A stretch of DNA of 41,538 nt from an uncultured Paracoccaceae bacterium (GTDB lineage: Bacteria > Pseudomonadota > Alphaproteobacteria > Rhodobacterales > Rhodobacteraceae): assembly GCA_938002605.1 (NCBI GenBank), contig CALLAF010000039.1, positions 1-41,538 on the forward strand. Direction: 5' to 3'. The translations under genes and the position numbers were made by a program. Of the stretch, positions 8,319-16,975 are shown piece by piece. The notes beneath the pieces were generated by a model, which ran no database searches, was not told the origin of the DNA, and saw only the letters and a list, made by a program, of their open reading frames with translations. The first letter of the stretch is position 1; the number at the start of each line of letters is the position of its first letter.

Positions 8319-9067
8319 TAGCTGGCTCCTCCGGGTAGGGCGGATAGGGCGCGGTCAAGCCAAGCCGCAAAGCCTTTGCCGTCTTGGGCCACGGTTTCCA
8401 GTGGCGCACAGGGCGTGGTCACATCTTTGGGACGCGGTGGCAGGTATTTGTTCACGGGTTTGGTGCCAAGTTCCGGCATCAAATCAAACCCGCCGCGTTC
8501 CGCGACCAGTTTGGAGACATCGCTGTTGTCGTCGCCCAGATCACCGAAATGCCGCGCGCCTGCTGGGCAGGTCCGCACGCAGGCGGGTTCGCGGTCTTCT
8601 TCGGGTAGATTTTCGTTGTAAATGCGGTCGACGCAAAGCGTGCATTTCTTCATCACTCCAGCATCCGCATCCAATTCGCGTGCGCCATACGGGCAGGCCC
8701 ACGCGCAAAGCCCGCAACCGATGCAGTCGCTTTCATTGACCAAAACGATCCCGTCCTCAGCCCGTTTATAACTGGCTCCGGTGGGGCAGACGGTGACGCA
8801 AGGCGCGTCTTCGCAGTGCAGGCACGATTTGGGGAAGTGGATCAGTTGTGCGGGGGCGGCTTCGGGCTGGACCTCGAACGAATGTACCCGGTTGAGGAAC
8901 GTGCCTGACGGGTCAGCGCCATAAGGGTCTTGATCCGACAGTGGCGCACCATAGTTTTCGGTGTTCCACCCTTTGCAAGAAATCACGCAGGCATGGCAGC
9001 CCACGCAAGTATCAAGGTCGATCACAAGGCCGAGTTTCTTGGCGGATGGCGGGGGTAGTTGGGTCAT
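8318..9067 (-). CDS. soeB: SoeB: iron-sulfur subunit of sulfite dehydrogenase
   Basis: This ferredoxin-like DmsB-type subunit carries four [4Fe-4S] clusters linking the molybdenum subunit SoeA to the membrane anchor SoeC. Cys groups are visible in order: CVGCHACVISC (Cys21, 24, 27, 31), CLHCEDAPCVTVCP, CIGCGLCAWACPYG, and CTLCVDRI with CVRTCPAGARHFGDL. The length of 249 residues is typical. The ATG at 9067 overlaps the stop of the 49-aa membrane protein by 4 bases (ATGA), and its stop overlaps the soeC start. No Tat signal is present, consistent with a cytoplasmic-facing complex. The alternative reading as a DMSO-reductase-family subunit of other specificity is less likely given the taurine context. 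Confidence 0.86.
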   Translation of the reverse strand: MTQLPPPSAKKLGLVIDLDTCVGCHACVISCKGWNTENYGAPLSDQDPYGADPSGTFLNRVHSFEVQPEAAPAQLIHFPKSCLHCEDAPCVTVCPTGASYKRAEDGIVLVNESDCIGCGLCAWACPYGARELDADAGVMKKCTLCVDRIYNENLPEEDREPACVRTCPAGARHFGDLGDDNSDVSKLVAERGGFDLMPELGTKPVNKYLPPRPKDVTTPCAPLETVAQDGKGFAAWLDRALSALPGGAS

Positions 9068-9213
9068 GCTGTGGCCCTTTCGATCTGTGCTGGCGTCAGC
9101 TGGCCAATCGGTTGCTCTTTGTCAGGATCCCATGTCGCGATGAACCAAATGAAACTGCCAAGTGTGACAGCTACGAAGGCGGCGATCAGGAGAAGTATTT
9201 TTACAATGCTCAT
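9064..9213 (-). CDS. 49-residue single-TM membrane protein in the soe operon
   Basis: On the minus strand an ATG at 9213 opens a 49-codon frame ending in TGA at 9066-9064. Residues 3-28 are one hydrophobic helix (KILLLIAAFVAVTLGSF then IWFIATW), followed by a short charged tail with DPDKEQPIGQL and ending ERATA. The stop overlaps the soeB start by 4 bases (ATGA) and the start lies 4 bases after the preceding gene, so it fits tightly into the operon. It may be an accessory subunit that stabilises the SoeABC complex in the membrane or helps assembly; this is inference. I do not recognise a family. Position, coupling and the clean membrane segment make it a convincing gene despite its size. Confidence 0.72.
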   Translation of the reverse strand: MSIVKILLLIAAFVAVTLGSFIWFIATWDPDKEQPIGQLTPAQIERATA

Positions 9214-9217
9214 CGCG

Positions 9218-9583
9218 TCACCCGTAAACCGTTACATTTGTGCCAATGCAGATTTCGCGCGACGCGTCCAAGACAGTTGCCCGTCCTTCAACATGCGGCG
9301 GTATATCAATGCGCAATTGCTGTCGTGCGTCTGTACCCAAAATATTTGAAACCGTTAGTATAACGCGATCCCGGGTAATGCAGACTGTGTTGACGCAGTT
9401 GTAACCGCCATTTGACTGCTCATTCACTTCTATATGCAGCCCATCCAGCCCCAGCGCTTGATCTTGATGGTCAGCATTGGCGGTATATGAAAGGATAATA
9501 TAGTCAGGTTGGTCGTTACCCTTCGCGAAGCTGACACAGGTCACGCCATTCTCTGTGTAAAAAGAGACCACGTTTGCAATCAT
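9218..9583 (-). CDS. Imm10-like (immunity protein 10 family) protein inside the soe operon
   Basis: The 121-residue soluble protein has no signal or membrane segment. The middle reads SYTANADHQDQALGLDGLHI, then EVNEQSNGGYNCVNTVCITR and DRVILTVS. This closely follows the pattern I remember for the Imm10 family (about ...DEQDxxLGMDxxxxExxxQxxxGYGGVxxVxLxRDxLxLxL). Imm10 proteins are normally found beside polymorphic toxins. Here the ATG at 9583 overlaps the soeA stop by 4 bases (ATGA), and the gene ends 4 bases before the 49-aa membrane gene. It is therefore translationally coupled within the sulfite dehydrogenase operon and no toxin is adjacent. Either it is an orphan immunity gene caught in the operon, or the fold has been reused for enzyme maturation or regulation. 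Family call is from memory and moderate. Confidence 0.62.
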   Translation of the reverse strand: MIANVVSFYTENGVTCVSFAKGNDQPDYIILSYTANADHQDQALGLDGLHIEVNEQSNGGYNCVNTVCITRDRVILTVSNILGTDARQQLRIDIPPHVEGRATVLDASREICIGTNVTVYG

Positions 9584-12387
9584 TTCCCCACCTTCCAGCG
9601 CAAAATCTTTGGTGCCTTAGGCACCAAAGATTTTATCGGTGGCATTTCTGGCTGTACCTCTTTGGGCGTATCGGTCTTTTCGATTCTCACACGAAGGTCA
9701 AACCACGCGGCTTGGCCTGTGATGGGGTCCGAATTGGCCCAGCGCAGCCCGTCGCCTTTGGGGGGCATCAATTCATGGATCAGGTGGTTCAGCAAGAACC
9801 CTTTGGTGGCTTCGGGCGCGTCGTTGTCCAGCGCCCACGCCCCTTTGCGTTTGCCAATCGCGTTCCAGGTCCAGACCGTGTTTTCGTTCAGGCTGGCCTG
9901 ATGTGCGACGGGGACGGTGATGGTGCCATGCGGTGATGTGATCTTGGCCCAGTCGCCGTCCGCAAACCTGTTTGCCTCCCAAATTTTTGTTGGGACATAA
10001 AGCGGGTTCACCCCGTGGATTTGGCGCAGCCACGCGTTTTGTGACCCCCATGAATGGTACATCGCCATTGGGCGCTGGGTGAGCGCATGAACGGGGTAGT
10101 CTTCGGCCTTGGCTTCCGCGGATGGGTACCAAATTGGCAGCGGGTCCATCGTTTTTTGAACTTGCGCGCGCAGGTGATCAGGGGGCTGGCGCGATCCGAT
10201 CCCTTCGGCCGCCGCTTGGAATTTGCGCATCGGTTCGACGTAAAGCTGGAAAATATAGGGCTGCACCACGTCATAGCAGCCCATTTTCACGGCCCAGTCC
10301 TGATAGCCCATGTTGAATGGTTTATAATAGGCGGCGTCTTCGGGCACATGGCTGAGCCAGAACCCACCATTGTCGATGTAGCTTCGTAGTTGGTCAGGGT
10401 TGACGCCACCGCGCCCATCGCCACCATCGCGGAACCCAGCAAGCGGGCCAATGCCGGGGCGGCGGATGTGGTTGGTGATATAATCGGCGTAATCTGTGTA
10501 TTTGGCACTGCCGTCTTCATTCACGAAACCGGGTAGCTCAAGCCGCGCCCCAAGATCGCAAAGCACCGATTGGAACCCGCGCACATCGCGGTCAGGTTCA
10601 ACCACGGGCCAGCGGATTGCGTCTGCAATGCCGTCAGCCTCGCAAATCGGACGATCAAGGATCGAGATGCAATCGTGCCGTTCCAGATAGGTCGTGTCGG
10701 GCAAGATCAGATCGGCATAGGCCACCATTTCAGATGAATAGGCATCTGAATAGATGATACGCGGGATCACATAGTCGCCGTTTTCATCTTTGTCGGTCAG
10801 CATGGCATGCACGCCGCCCACATTCATTGACGAATTCCACGCCATATTGGCCATATACATGAACAGCGTGTCGATCTTATAGGGATCGCCCGCATGTGCA
10901 TTGGAAATCACCATATGCATCAGCCCGTGGGCAGACATCGGGTTTTCCCATGTATAGGCTTTGTCGATGCGTGCGGGATCGCCCGCAGCGTCCAGGCACA
11001 GATCCTCTGGTCCTTGGACATAGCCCAAATGGGGCCCATCAAGCGGCTGGCCCGGAGCAACCTTGCAGTGCGGTTTCGGGTGGGCTGTCGCGGGTTTGGG
11101 ATAGGGTGGTTTGAACCGCATACCGCCCGGCGTTTCGACTGTGCCAAGGATGATCTGTAGCATGTGCAACGCGCGGCAGGTTTGGAACCCATTTGCATGC
11201 GCCGAAATCCCACGCATTGCGTGGAATGAAACCGGGCGCCCGATCATCTGTTTATGTTTTACGCCACGAAAGTCGATCCATTTGCGGTCTAGGGTAATCG
11301 CCTCATCAAAAGCCACGCGCGCCAGATCAGCGGCAATTTCATGGATGCGCGGGGCAGGGATGCCGCAGCGGTCAGCGACGGTTTCAGGGGCGTAGTCATC
11401 CGAAAGATAGCGATCCGCCATCATGTGAAAGACCGGACGGTGGGTGATGCCGCGCGCGCGGTGACTGCCAGACAGATCGGGGTCAACGCCTTGCCCGTTC
11501 CACGGGGCAAGCGCGCCACTGCGGCGGTCGACGACTTGGGGTTGCCCGTCTTTATCGCGCAAGAATAGCCCGTATTGGTCCGACTTGGGGTCTTGGTCGA
11601 TTAGCACAGATGCGTTTGTAAAACGCGCAAGATAGTCCAGATCAATCTTGCCAGCCTTTAGCAGGCAATGCACAAGTGACAGAATAAACAGCCCGTCGGT
11701 GCCCGGTGTGATCCCAATCCAATCATCCGCCACAGCGTTATAGCCGGTACGGATCGGGTTCACGCTGACCATACGTGCGCCACGTTCCTTGATCTTGCCG
11801 ATGCCCATTTTGATCGGGTTACTGTCATGGTCTTCGGCGACGCCAAATAGCATAAACAGTTTGGTGTGGTCCCAGTCAGGTTGGCCGAATTCCCAAAACG
11901 CGCCGCCCATCGTATAGATGCCAGCGGCCGCCATATTGACCGAACAAAACCCTCCGTGGGCAGCGTAGTTTGGGGTGCCATAACCCTGCGCCCAAAAACT
12001 GGTGAAGCTTTGCGATTGATCGCGGCCGGTAAAGAAGGCGAGCTTTTCAGGGGCCGTATCGCGGATCGGCTTGAGCCAAGAGACGGCGGTCTCTAGCGCC
12101 TCATCCCAGCTGATTTCTTCGTATTCACCGGACCCGCGCGGGCCTACACGTTTTAATGGGGCCCGCAGCCGTGACGGCGCGTTGTGCTGCATGATTCCGG
12201 CTGAACCTTTGGCGCAAAGCACACCTTTGTTGACCGGGTGATCCTTGTTGCCTTCGATATAGGCGACCTTCCCACCCTTCATGTGCACGTTGATGCCGCA
12301 ACGGCAGGCGCACATGTAGCAGGTCGTTTGACGGACCTCATCTGATACGTTCGGTGACGTCTCAACGACAGGTTGGTCTTTTGGCAC
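9580..12387 (-). CDS. soeA: SoeA: molybdopterin catalytic subunit of sulfite dehydrogenase
   Basis: This large DMSO-reductase-family subunit (935 aa) would oxidise sulfite to sulfate in the cytoplasm with bis-MGD molybdenum. The N-terminal [4Fe-4S] ligands are Cys23, Cys26, Cys30 and Cys58 (CYMCACRCG ... VLCAKG). Molybdopterin-domain regions follow (FGVAEDHDSNPIKMG, HAMRGISAHANGFQTCRALHM, NMAWNSSMN), and the C-terminal dinucleotide-binding domain contains SWGSQNAWLRQIHG and NRFADGDWAKITSPHG. There is no twin-arginine leader, matching SoeA rather than periplasmic DmsA. It begins with GTG at 12387, 5 bases after the ackA stop, and ends overlapping the Imm10-like gene. The context of xsc, tauE and pta upstream supports sulfite as substrate. 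Confidence 0.88.
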   Translation of the reverse strand: MPKDQPVVETSPNVSDEVRQTTCYMCACRCGINVHMKGGKVAYIEGNKDHPVNKGVLCAKGSAGIMQHNAPSRLRAPLKRVGPRGSGEYEEISWDEALETAVSWLKPIRDTAPEKLAFFTGRDQSQSFTSFWAQGYGTPNYAAHGGFCSVNMAAAGIYTMGGAFWEFGQPDWDHTKLFMLFGVAEDHDSNPIKMGIGKIKERGARMVSVNPIRTGYNAVADDWIGITPGTDGLFILSLVHCLLKAGKIDLDYLARFTNASVLIDQDPKSDQYGLFLRDKDGQPQVVDRRSGALAPWNGQGVDPDLSGSHRARGITHRPVFHMMADRYLSDDYAPETVADRCGIPAPRIHEIAADLARVAFDEAITLDRKWIDFRGVKHKQMIGRPVSFHAMRGISAHANGFQTCRALHMLQIILGTVETPGGMRFKPPYPKPATAHPKPHCKVAPGQPLDGPHLGYVQGPEDLCLDAAGDPARIDKAYTWENPMSAHGLMHMVISNAHAGDPYKIDTLFMYMANMAWNSSMNVGGVHAMLTDKDENGDYVIPRIIYSDAYSSEMVAYADLILPDTTYLERHDCISILDRPICEADGIADAIRWPVVEPDRDVRGFQSVLCDLGARLELPGFVNEDGSAKYTDYADYITNHIRRPGIGPLAGFRDGGDGRGGVNPDQLRSYIDNGGFWLSHVPEDAAYYKPFNMGYQDWAVKMGCYDVVQPYIFQLYVEPMRKFQAAAEGIGSRQPPDHLRAQVQKTMDPLPIWYPSAEAKAEDYPVHALTQRPMAMYHSWGSQNAWLRQIHGVNPLYVPTKIWEANRFADGDWAKITSPHGTITVPVAHQASLNENTVWTWNAIGKRKGAWALDNDAPEATKGFLLNHLIHELMPPKGDGLRWANSDPITGQAAWFDLRVRIEKTDTPKEVQPEMPPIKSLVPKAPKILRWKVGK

Positions 12388-12392
12388 TTCGG

Positions 12393-13451
12393 CTATCCCC
12401 CCATGAGTAACCGCGCATCGCGCGCGATCTGTTTTTCCTCGTCGGCTGCAATCACATGAACGGGCACCGCGCCAAAACAGGTCAGATGCGCCATGATTTT
12501 ATCGCGAATGGGCGCGGCGTTTTCGCCGATCCCCCCGGTGAACGCGACTGCGTCCAAACCGCCCATTGCGACAATTGCTGAACCGGCTTGGCGCGCGGCC
12601 CAATAACAAAAATGATCCACTGCGAAACGCGCGGCGTCATCATCGCGTGCCATCAAAGTCTTCATATTATTGTCACCAGCAAGGCCCTTTAGCCCGCTTT
12701 GCTTGTTTAGCAGCTTATCCGCGCCCGCGATGCCAATTTCATCCGCGATCCGCAGCACGGCTGCGCCGTCTATTTCGCCACAGCGGGTTCCCATCACCAG
12801 CCCAGACATCGGTGAATAGCCCATTGAACTGGCGACGGATTGACCGCCCTTGATCGCGCAAAGACTGGCCCCATTACCAAGATGGAGCGCAAGTAAGCGA
12901 TCGGGCAGGGCGGCGCCAAATTCATGCACCATGCTGGCATAAGATGACCCGTGAAATCCATAGCGTTGGATGCCTGCGTCAAACTGCGCATCAGGAATAG
13001 CATAGCGGGTGGCTATGTCCGGGTTGCTGGCGTGAAACGCAGTGTCAAAACTGACAAACTGCGGCAGATGCGGGTGTGACGCTGCAAGCGCCTCTATCCC
13101 GATTAGGTTCACCGGATTATGGAGCGGCGCGAGCGGAATACAGGCGCGGATTGCGTCAATGACTTCTGGTGTAACGCGCGCGGGTTCGGAAAAATATGTG
13201 CCACCATGTACAACGCGGTGCGCACCGGCAGTAATATCTGTGGTTTTATGACCTGCTGCATCAAGTGCTGCCATCATTTTTGCTAGCGCAATTGCATGGT
13301 CTGGTGCATCCACAGGTGCCGCTTGCCCATCAAGTTTCAAGGTCGCATCCGCGCCAATGTCGCTGACGATCCCATCTGCGATCTGCGTCAGGTCAGGTTG
13401 AAACAAGCTGACCTTTAGCGATGATGACCCGGCGTTAATAACAAGGATCAT
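12393..13451 (-). CDS. ackA: Acetate kinase
   Basis: AckA converts acetyl phosphate and ADP to acetate and ATP. Motifs are VINAGSSSLKVSLF at the start, HRVVHGG, SFDTAFHASNPDIA, RYGFHGSSYASM, LLALHLGNGASLCAIKGG and FTGGIGENAAPIRDK. I chose the ATG at 13451, which overlaps the pta stop by 4 bases (ATGA) and begins exactly at MILVINAG; a longer frame to 13490 lies inside pta. That gives 352 residues, somewhat shorter than the roughly 400 of enterobacterial AckA. It sits between pta and soeA, so acetyl phosphate made by Xsc could yield ATP and acetate directly as well as acetyl-CoA through Pta. Confidence 0.93.
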   Translation of the reverse strand: MILVINAGSSSLKVSLFQPDLTQIADGIVSDIGADATLKLDGQAAPVDAPDHAIALAKMMAALDAAGHKTTDITAGAHRVVHGGTYFSEPARVTPEVIDAIRACIPLAPLHNPVNLIGIEALAASHPHLPQFVSFDTAFHASNPDIATRYAIPDAQFDAGIQRYGFHGSSYASMVHEFGAALPDRLLALHLGNGASLCAIKGGQSVASSMGYSPMSGLVMGTRCGEIDGAAVLRIADEIGIAGADKLLNKQSGLKGLAGDNNMKTLMARDDDAARFAVDHFCYWAARQAGSAIVAMGGLDAVAFTGGIGENAAPIRDKIMAHLTCFGAVPVHVIAADEEKQIARDARLLMGG

Positions 13452-14383
13452 GATGCCGCCGCCACGATTGCACCCAGAGCGGCTGAACAAATGCGCGCAG
13501 GTGCTTGCTGGCTGCGTGACGTTAAGAGAACCGGCACCTTTAGCCCCATGACCAGCCCGCCTGCGCAGCAGCCCATTCCCAACACCATCATTTTGAACAA
13601 CGCGTTGCCGGATGTGATGTTGGGGGAAAGCATGATGTCGGCGTCGCCCGATACATCGGATTCATAGTTTTTTGCACGGGCCGCAGCGGCGCTGAAGATC
13701 AGATCAAGCGCCATTGGGCCTTGGACCGTGGCATTGGGAAGGGCGTCTTTGGCCCAGGCCGCGATTTCAGCGGCTTCGACTGTGTTGGGAATGGATGGGA
13801 TTGGGTCTTCGGTTGGGGAAAGAATGCCCGCTTTGACATTAGTATCGCCCAAGATCTCCGCAAGCCGCACAGCATGTGCAAGGCAGGCTTTGCGGGTGTC
13901 GACGCTTGGGTTCACGTTGAGCGCGGCATCGGTCAGAAACAAGGGCCGCTCTGATCCGCTGCGTGTGATATGAAACACATGACCGCAGCGCGTCCCTTTT
14001 TCGCGCAGGCCAGCGGCGGATGGCAACAATCCCTTAAGAAAAGTGGAGGTGTGGATTTGCCCCTTCATGATACTGCTTACCTCGCCACCACGTGCAAGAT
14101 CAGCGGCACGTCCAGCGGCGGTTTCATGCGGTGCATGTTCAATACGGTAGCCGCTGATGTCCCAACCGATGTCATCTGCGGTTTGTTTGATTTTATCAGT
14201 GTCACCGATCAAAACCGGGTCGGCGAGCCCGAGTTCTGCGGCCTCGCGGATACCTTGCAACGGGTTTATGCCCCCCGCATTCACCAGGGCCACTTTGGGG
14301 GCGGGCAGGGCTTGGGCCTTGGCAAGCAAACCTGCGGGGCAGGGCGCATTCTCAGGGGCAAGAAATGGAAAAGGAAGGGTCAT
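13448..14383 (-). CDS. pta: Phosphate acetyltransferase (short form)
   Basis: Pta transfers the acetyl group of acetyl phosphate, the Xsc product, to CoA. The 311-residue protein is the single-domain type without the N-terminal regulatory part of long Pta. Visible motifs are GGEVSSIMKGQIHTSTFLKG, FHITRSGSERPLFLTDAALN (the conserved catalytic region), NVKAGILSPTEDPIPSIPNT, QGPMALDLIFSAAAARAKNY and DIMLSPNITSGNALFKMMV. It is 13 bases downstream of tauE and overlaps ackA by 4 bases. Phosphate butyryltransferases share the fold, but the xsc neighbourhood makes acetyl phosphate the expected substrate. Confidence 0.92.
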   Translation of the reverse strand: MTLPFPFLAPENAPCPAGLLAKAQALPAPKVALVNAGGINPLQGIREAAELGLADPVLIGDTDKIKQTADDIGWDISGYRIEHAPHETAAGRAADLARGGEVSSIMKGQIHTSTFLKGLLPSAAGLREKGTRCGHVFHITRSGSERPLFLTDAALNVNPSVDTRKACLAHAVRLAEILGDTNVKAGILSPTEDPIPSIPNTVEAAEIAAWAKDALPNATVQGPMALDLIFSAAAARAKNYESDVSGDADIMLSPNITSGNALFKMMVLGMGCCAGGLVMGLKVPVLLTSRSQQAPARICSAALGAIVAAAS

Positions 14384-14396
14384 AGGGAGGATGCCT

Positions 14397-15140
14397 TTAT
14401 GTCAATAATGGCCGTAGTAGGCCAAGCGCCGACAAAATCAGCAAGAGAAAAACTGCAAAACGGCGAAAGCTATCCGGGCTTGCAGATGTAAATTGCCGCC
14501 CACCAAGCCAAACGCCCAGCCCAAGCAGCGGAAAAGCAAGCGCAAGCGCGGTGAAGCTGTCCCAACTGACCAAACCGCCATGCCACATCAGCGGCAGCGT
14601 GATCAGATCAAGCCCGGTGAGATAAACGATCATCGTCGCGCGAAACCGGGGTGCACGGATCGGTTGCGCCGTTAGAAACGTGGCCACAGGCAAACCGCCC
14701 ACGCCCGCGCTGTTGCAAATGCCGGAGACCACACCGATGATGCCATGCGCTGCGAGCCCCGCAGATTTGCGCAAAGTGAACCCAGCAAAAAGCGCCAAGC
14801 CCAAGGCAAAAATGATCCCAGATATCACCATCCGCATGATGGATTCATCAAGGGCGATCATCGTCTTGACCGCAAATGGTAGGATGATACCCGCCCCAAT
14901 CAGTAGCGGAAGAACGCGGTGCCAATCGACATGCCCGCGCATGCCGCGTGCTTGAAAGGCCGTCATGGCGATTTCACTGGCAAAAACCACCGGGATCAGC
15001 GGTAGTGGGTTGGTCACCAGTGACGCAGCCGCAATGACGATCGCCGAAAAACCAAACCCTGAATAGCCGCGTACATAGGCGGCCCCCAGCAATGCAATTG
15101 CAAGGGCCGCCGCTGTGGTCAGGTTGAGGTCAAATGGCAA
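14397..15140 (-). CDS. tauE: TauE/SafE-family sulfite exporter
   Basis: This inner-membrane permease of the TauE/SafE (formerly DUF81) family is proposed to export the toxic sulfite produced during taurine breakdown. The 247 residues form about eight hydrophobic segments. The family hallmarks YVRGYSGFGFSAIVIAAASL near the N-terminus and GIIGVVSGICNSAGVGGLPV mid-protein (two repeats of a G-x-G-G type loop) are present. It lies 3 bases after xsc and 13 bases before pta, so it belongs to the same transcript. The family also transports other organosulfur anions; sulfite is inferred from context. Confidence 0.85.
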   Translation of the reverse strand: MPFDLNLTTAAALAIALLGAAYVRGYSGFGFSAIVIAAASLVTNPLPLIPVVFASEIAMTAFQARGMRGHVDWHRVLPLLIGAGIILPFAVKTMIALDESIMRMVISGIIFALGLALFAGFTLRKSAGLAAHGIIGVVSGICNSAGVGGLPVATFLTAQPIRAPRFRATMIVYLTGLDLITLPLMWHGGLVSWDSFTALALAFPLLGLGVWLGGRQFTSASPDSFRRFAVFLLLILSALGLLRPLLT

Positions 15141-15143
15141 AGC

Positions 15144-16916
15144 CTACCCAGATACCATATCGTCCGAAGACACACCCGCAACGCGCACAGGTTTCTTCAT
15201 CGCGTCGCGGCGGAAGGGTTCGCCCAGCTCTTGGTTCAAGATGACTTCGATCAGCGTGGTCACATTGTTTTCCATCTGATCTTTGATTGCTTGGTTCAAG
15301 ATTGCGGTCAGCTCGTCCATGGTTTTGGCTTGCACACCCTTAAGGCCACAGGCCTGCGCGATGCCCGCATAAGAAACCTTCATGTCCAATTCGGTGCCGA
15401 CAAAGTTATCGTCGAACCATAGGGTCGAATTCCGCTTTTCCGCGCCCCACTGATAGTTGCGGAAAACGATCTGTGTGATGGCAGGCCATTCGTCACGGCC
15501 AATCGCTGTTAGCTCGTTCACCGAAATACCAAATGCGCCGTCGCCCGCAAAACCGATAACAGGCACATCAGGCTGACCGATTTTCGCGCCAACGATGGAT
15601 GGCAGGCCATAGCCACATGGCCCGAACAGACCGGGTGCAAGGTATTTGCGGCCCGTCGGGAAGGATGGGTAAGCGTTGCCGATGGCGCAGTTGTTGCCAA
15701 TGTCAGAGCTGATGATGGCATTCTCCGGCATCGCAGATTGGATCGCGCGCCATGCCATGCGTGGGCTCATCCAGTCGGGGCGGGCAGCGCGGGCGCGTTC
15801 ATTCCATGTTGTGCCCGGATCGTCTTCTTCGTGGTCAAGGCTCGTCAATTCCTGCGCCCACGACGATTTAAGTTTACCGATGAGCGCCTTGCGTTCTGCG
15901 CGCCTTGCATCCCCCGCATCATCAGAAAGCTGTGCCAAAATGCCGTTTGCGGCCTTGGCTGCATCAGCCACGATACCGACGCTGACAGTTTTGGTCAGGC
16001 CAATGCGGTCGGGGTTGATGTCGACTTGGATTACTTTGGCGTCTTTGGGCCAGTAATCGATCCCGTAACCGGGCAGGGTTGAAAATGGGTTCAGCCGGGT
16101 ACCAAGCGCAAGCACGACGTCAGCCTTGCTGATGAGCTCCATACCGGCCTTAGACCCGTTATACCCCAAAGGCCCTGCAAACAGCGGGTGGGTGCCAGGG
16201 AAGGCATCGTTGTGTTGGTAGCCCACGCAAACAGGCGCGTCGAGCCGTTCAGCCAATGCTTTGGATGCTTCGATCCCACCTTCGGCAAGAACAACGCCCG
16301 CGCCATTGAGGATCACAGGGAATTTTGCGTTGGACAAAAGTTCGGCCGCATTTGCGATGGCTGTTTCACCGCCCGCAGGGCGTTCAAAGTCGACGATCAT
16401 TGGCAATTCTATATCGACCACTTGGGTCCAGAAATCACGCGGTACGTTGATTTGCGCAGGTGCAGAGGCGCGCTTGGCTTTCATGATTACGCGGTTCAAA
16501 ACTTCGGCGATACGCGTCGGGTCGCGGACCTCTTCTTGATAGGCGACCATATCTTCGAACAGTTTCATTTGTTCAACTTCTTGGAAACCACCCTGACCAA
16601 TGGTTTTGTTCGCGGCTTGCGGCGTCACCAACAACAACGGCGTGTGGTTCCAATAGGCTGTCTTAACGGCTGTCACAAAGTTGGTAATGCCGGGGCCGTT
16701 TTGCGCGATCATCATCGACATTTCGCCAGTCACGCGGGTGTACCCATCGGCCATCATCCCGGCTGATCCTTCATGGGCGCAATCCCAAAACATGATTCCC
16801 GCTTTGGGATAGATATCCGAAATGGGCATCATTGCAGAGCCGATGATCCCAAAAGCATGTTGTATCCCGTGCATTTGCAGGGTTTTGACGAATGCTTCTT
16901 CGGTGGTCATTTTCAT
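15144..16916 (-). CDS. xsc: Sulfoacetaldehyde acetyltransferase
   Basis: Xsc is a ThDP enzyme that cleaves sulfoacetaldehyde with phosphate to sulfite and acetyl phosphate, the desulfonation step of taurine breakdown. The 590-residue protein shows the activating-Glu region (CAHEGSAGMMADGYTRVTGE) and a central domain. The ThDP motif runs from GDGAFGISVNELTAIGRDEW to the Asn in FRNYQWGAEKRNST, typical of the acetolactate-synthase-like superfamily. The ATG at 16916 has AAGGA about 12 bases upstream; a second ATG two codons later is nearer that site. It is led by tauR on the same strand (126-base gap) and followed directly by tauE-pta. Xsc is distinguished from acetolactate synthase mainly by the conserved N-terminal FGIIGSAMMPISD segment and its neighbours. 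Confidence 0.95.
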   Translation of the reverse strand: MKMTTEEAFVKTLQMHGIQHAFGIIGSAMMPISDIYPKAGIMFWDCAHEGSAGMMADGYTRVTGEMSMMIAQNGPGITNFVTAVKTAYWNHTPLLLVTPQAANKTIGQGGFQEVEQMKLFEDMVAYQEEVRDPTRIAEVLNRVIMKAKRASAPAQINVPRDFWTQVVDIELPMIVDFERPAGGETAIANAAELLSNAKFPVILNGAGVVLAEGGIEASKALAERLDAPVCVGYQHNDAFPGTHPLFAGPLGYNGSKAGMELISKADVVLALGTRLNPFSTLPGYGIDYWPKDAKVIQVDINPDRIGLTKTVSVGIVADAAKAANGILAQLSDDAGDARRAERKALIGKLKSSWAQELTSLDHEEDDPGTTWNERARAARPDWMSPRMAWRAIQSAMPENAIISSDIGNNCAIGNAYPSFPTGRKYLAPGLFGPCGYGLPSIVGAKIGQPDVPVIGFAGDGAFGISVNELTAIGRDEWPAITQIVFRNYQWGAEKRNSTLWFDDNFVGTELDMKVSYAGIAQACGLKGVQAKTMDELTAILNQAIKDQMENNVTTLIEVILNQELGEPFRRDAMKKPVRVAGVSSDDMVSG

Positions 16917-16975
16917 GGGGATTGGTCCTTTGGGTTTTGGGCTGTGCGCGCGCGAAATTCTTGCGCCACATTAGA

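Noticed and set aside
7446..12387. Calling the molybdoenzyme a DMSO reductase (dmsABC)
   Set aside because: SoeA has no twin-arginine leader, and the operon is continuous with xsc-tauE-pta-ackA. That matches the sulfite dehydrogenase context rather than DMSO respiration.
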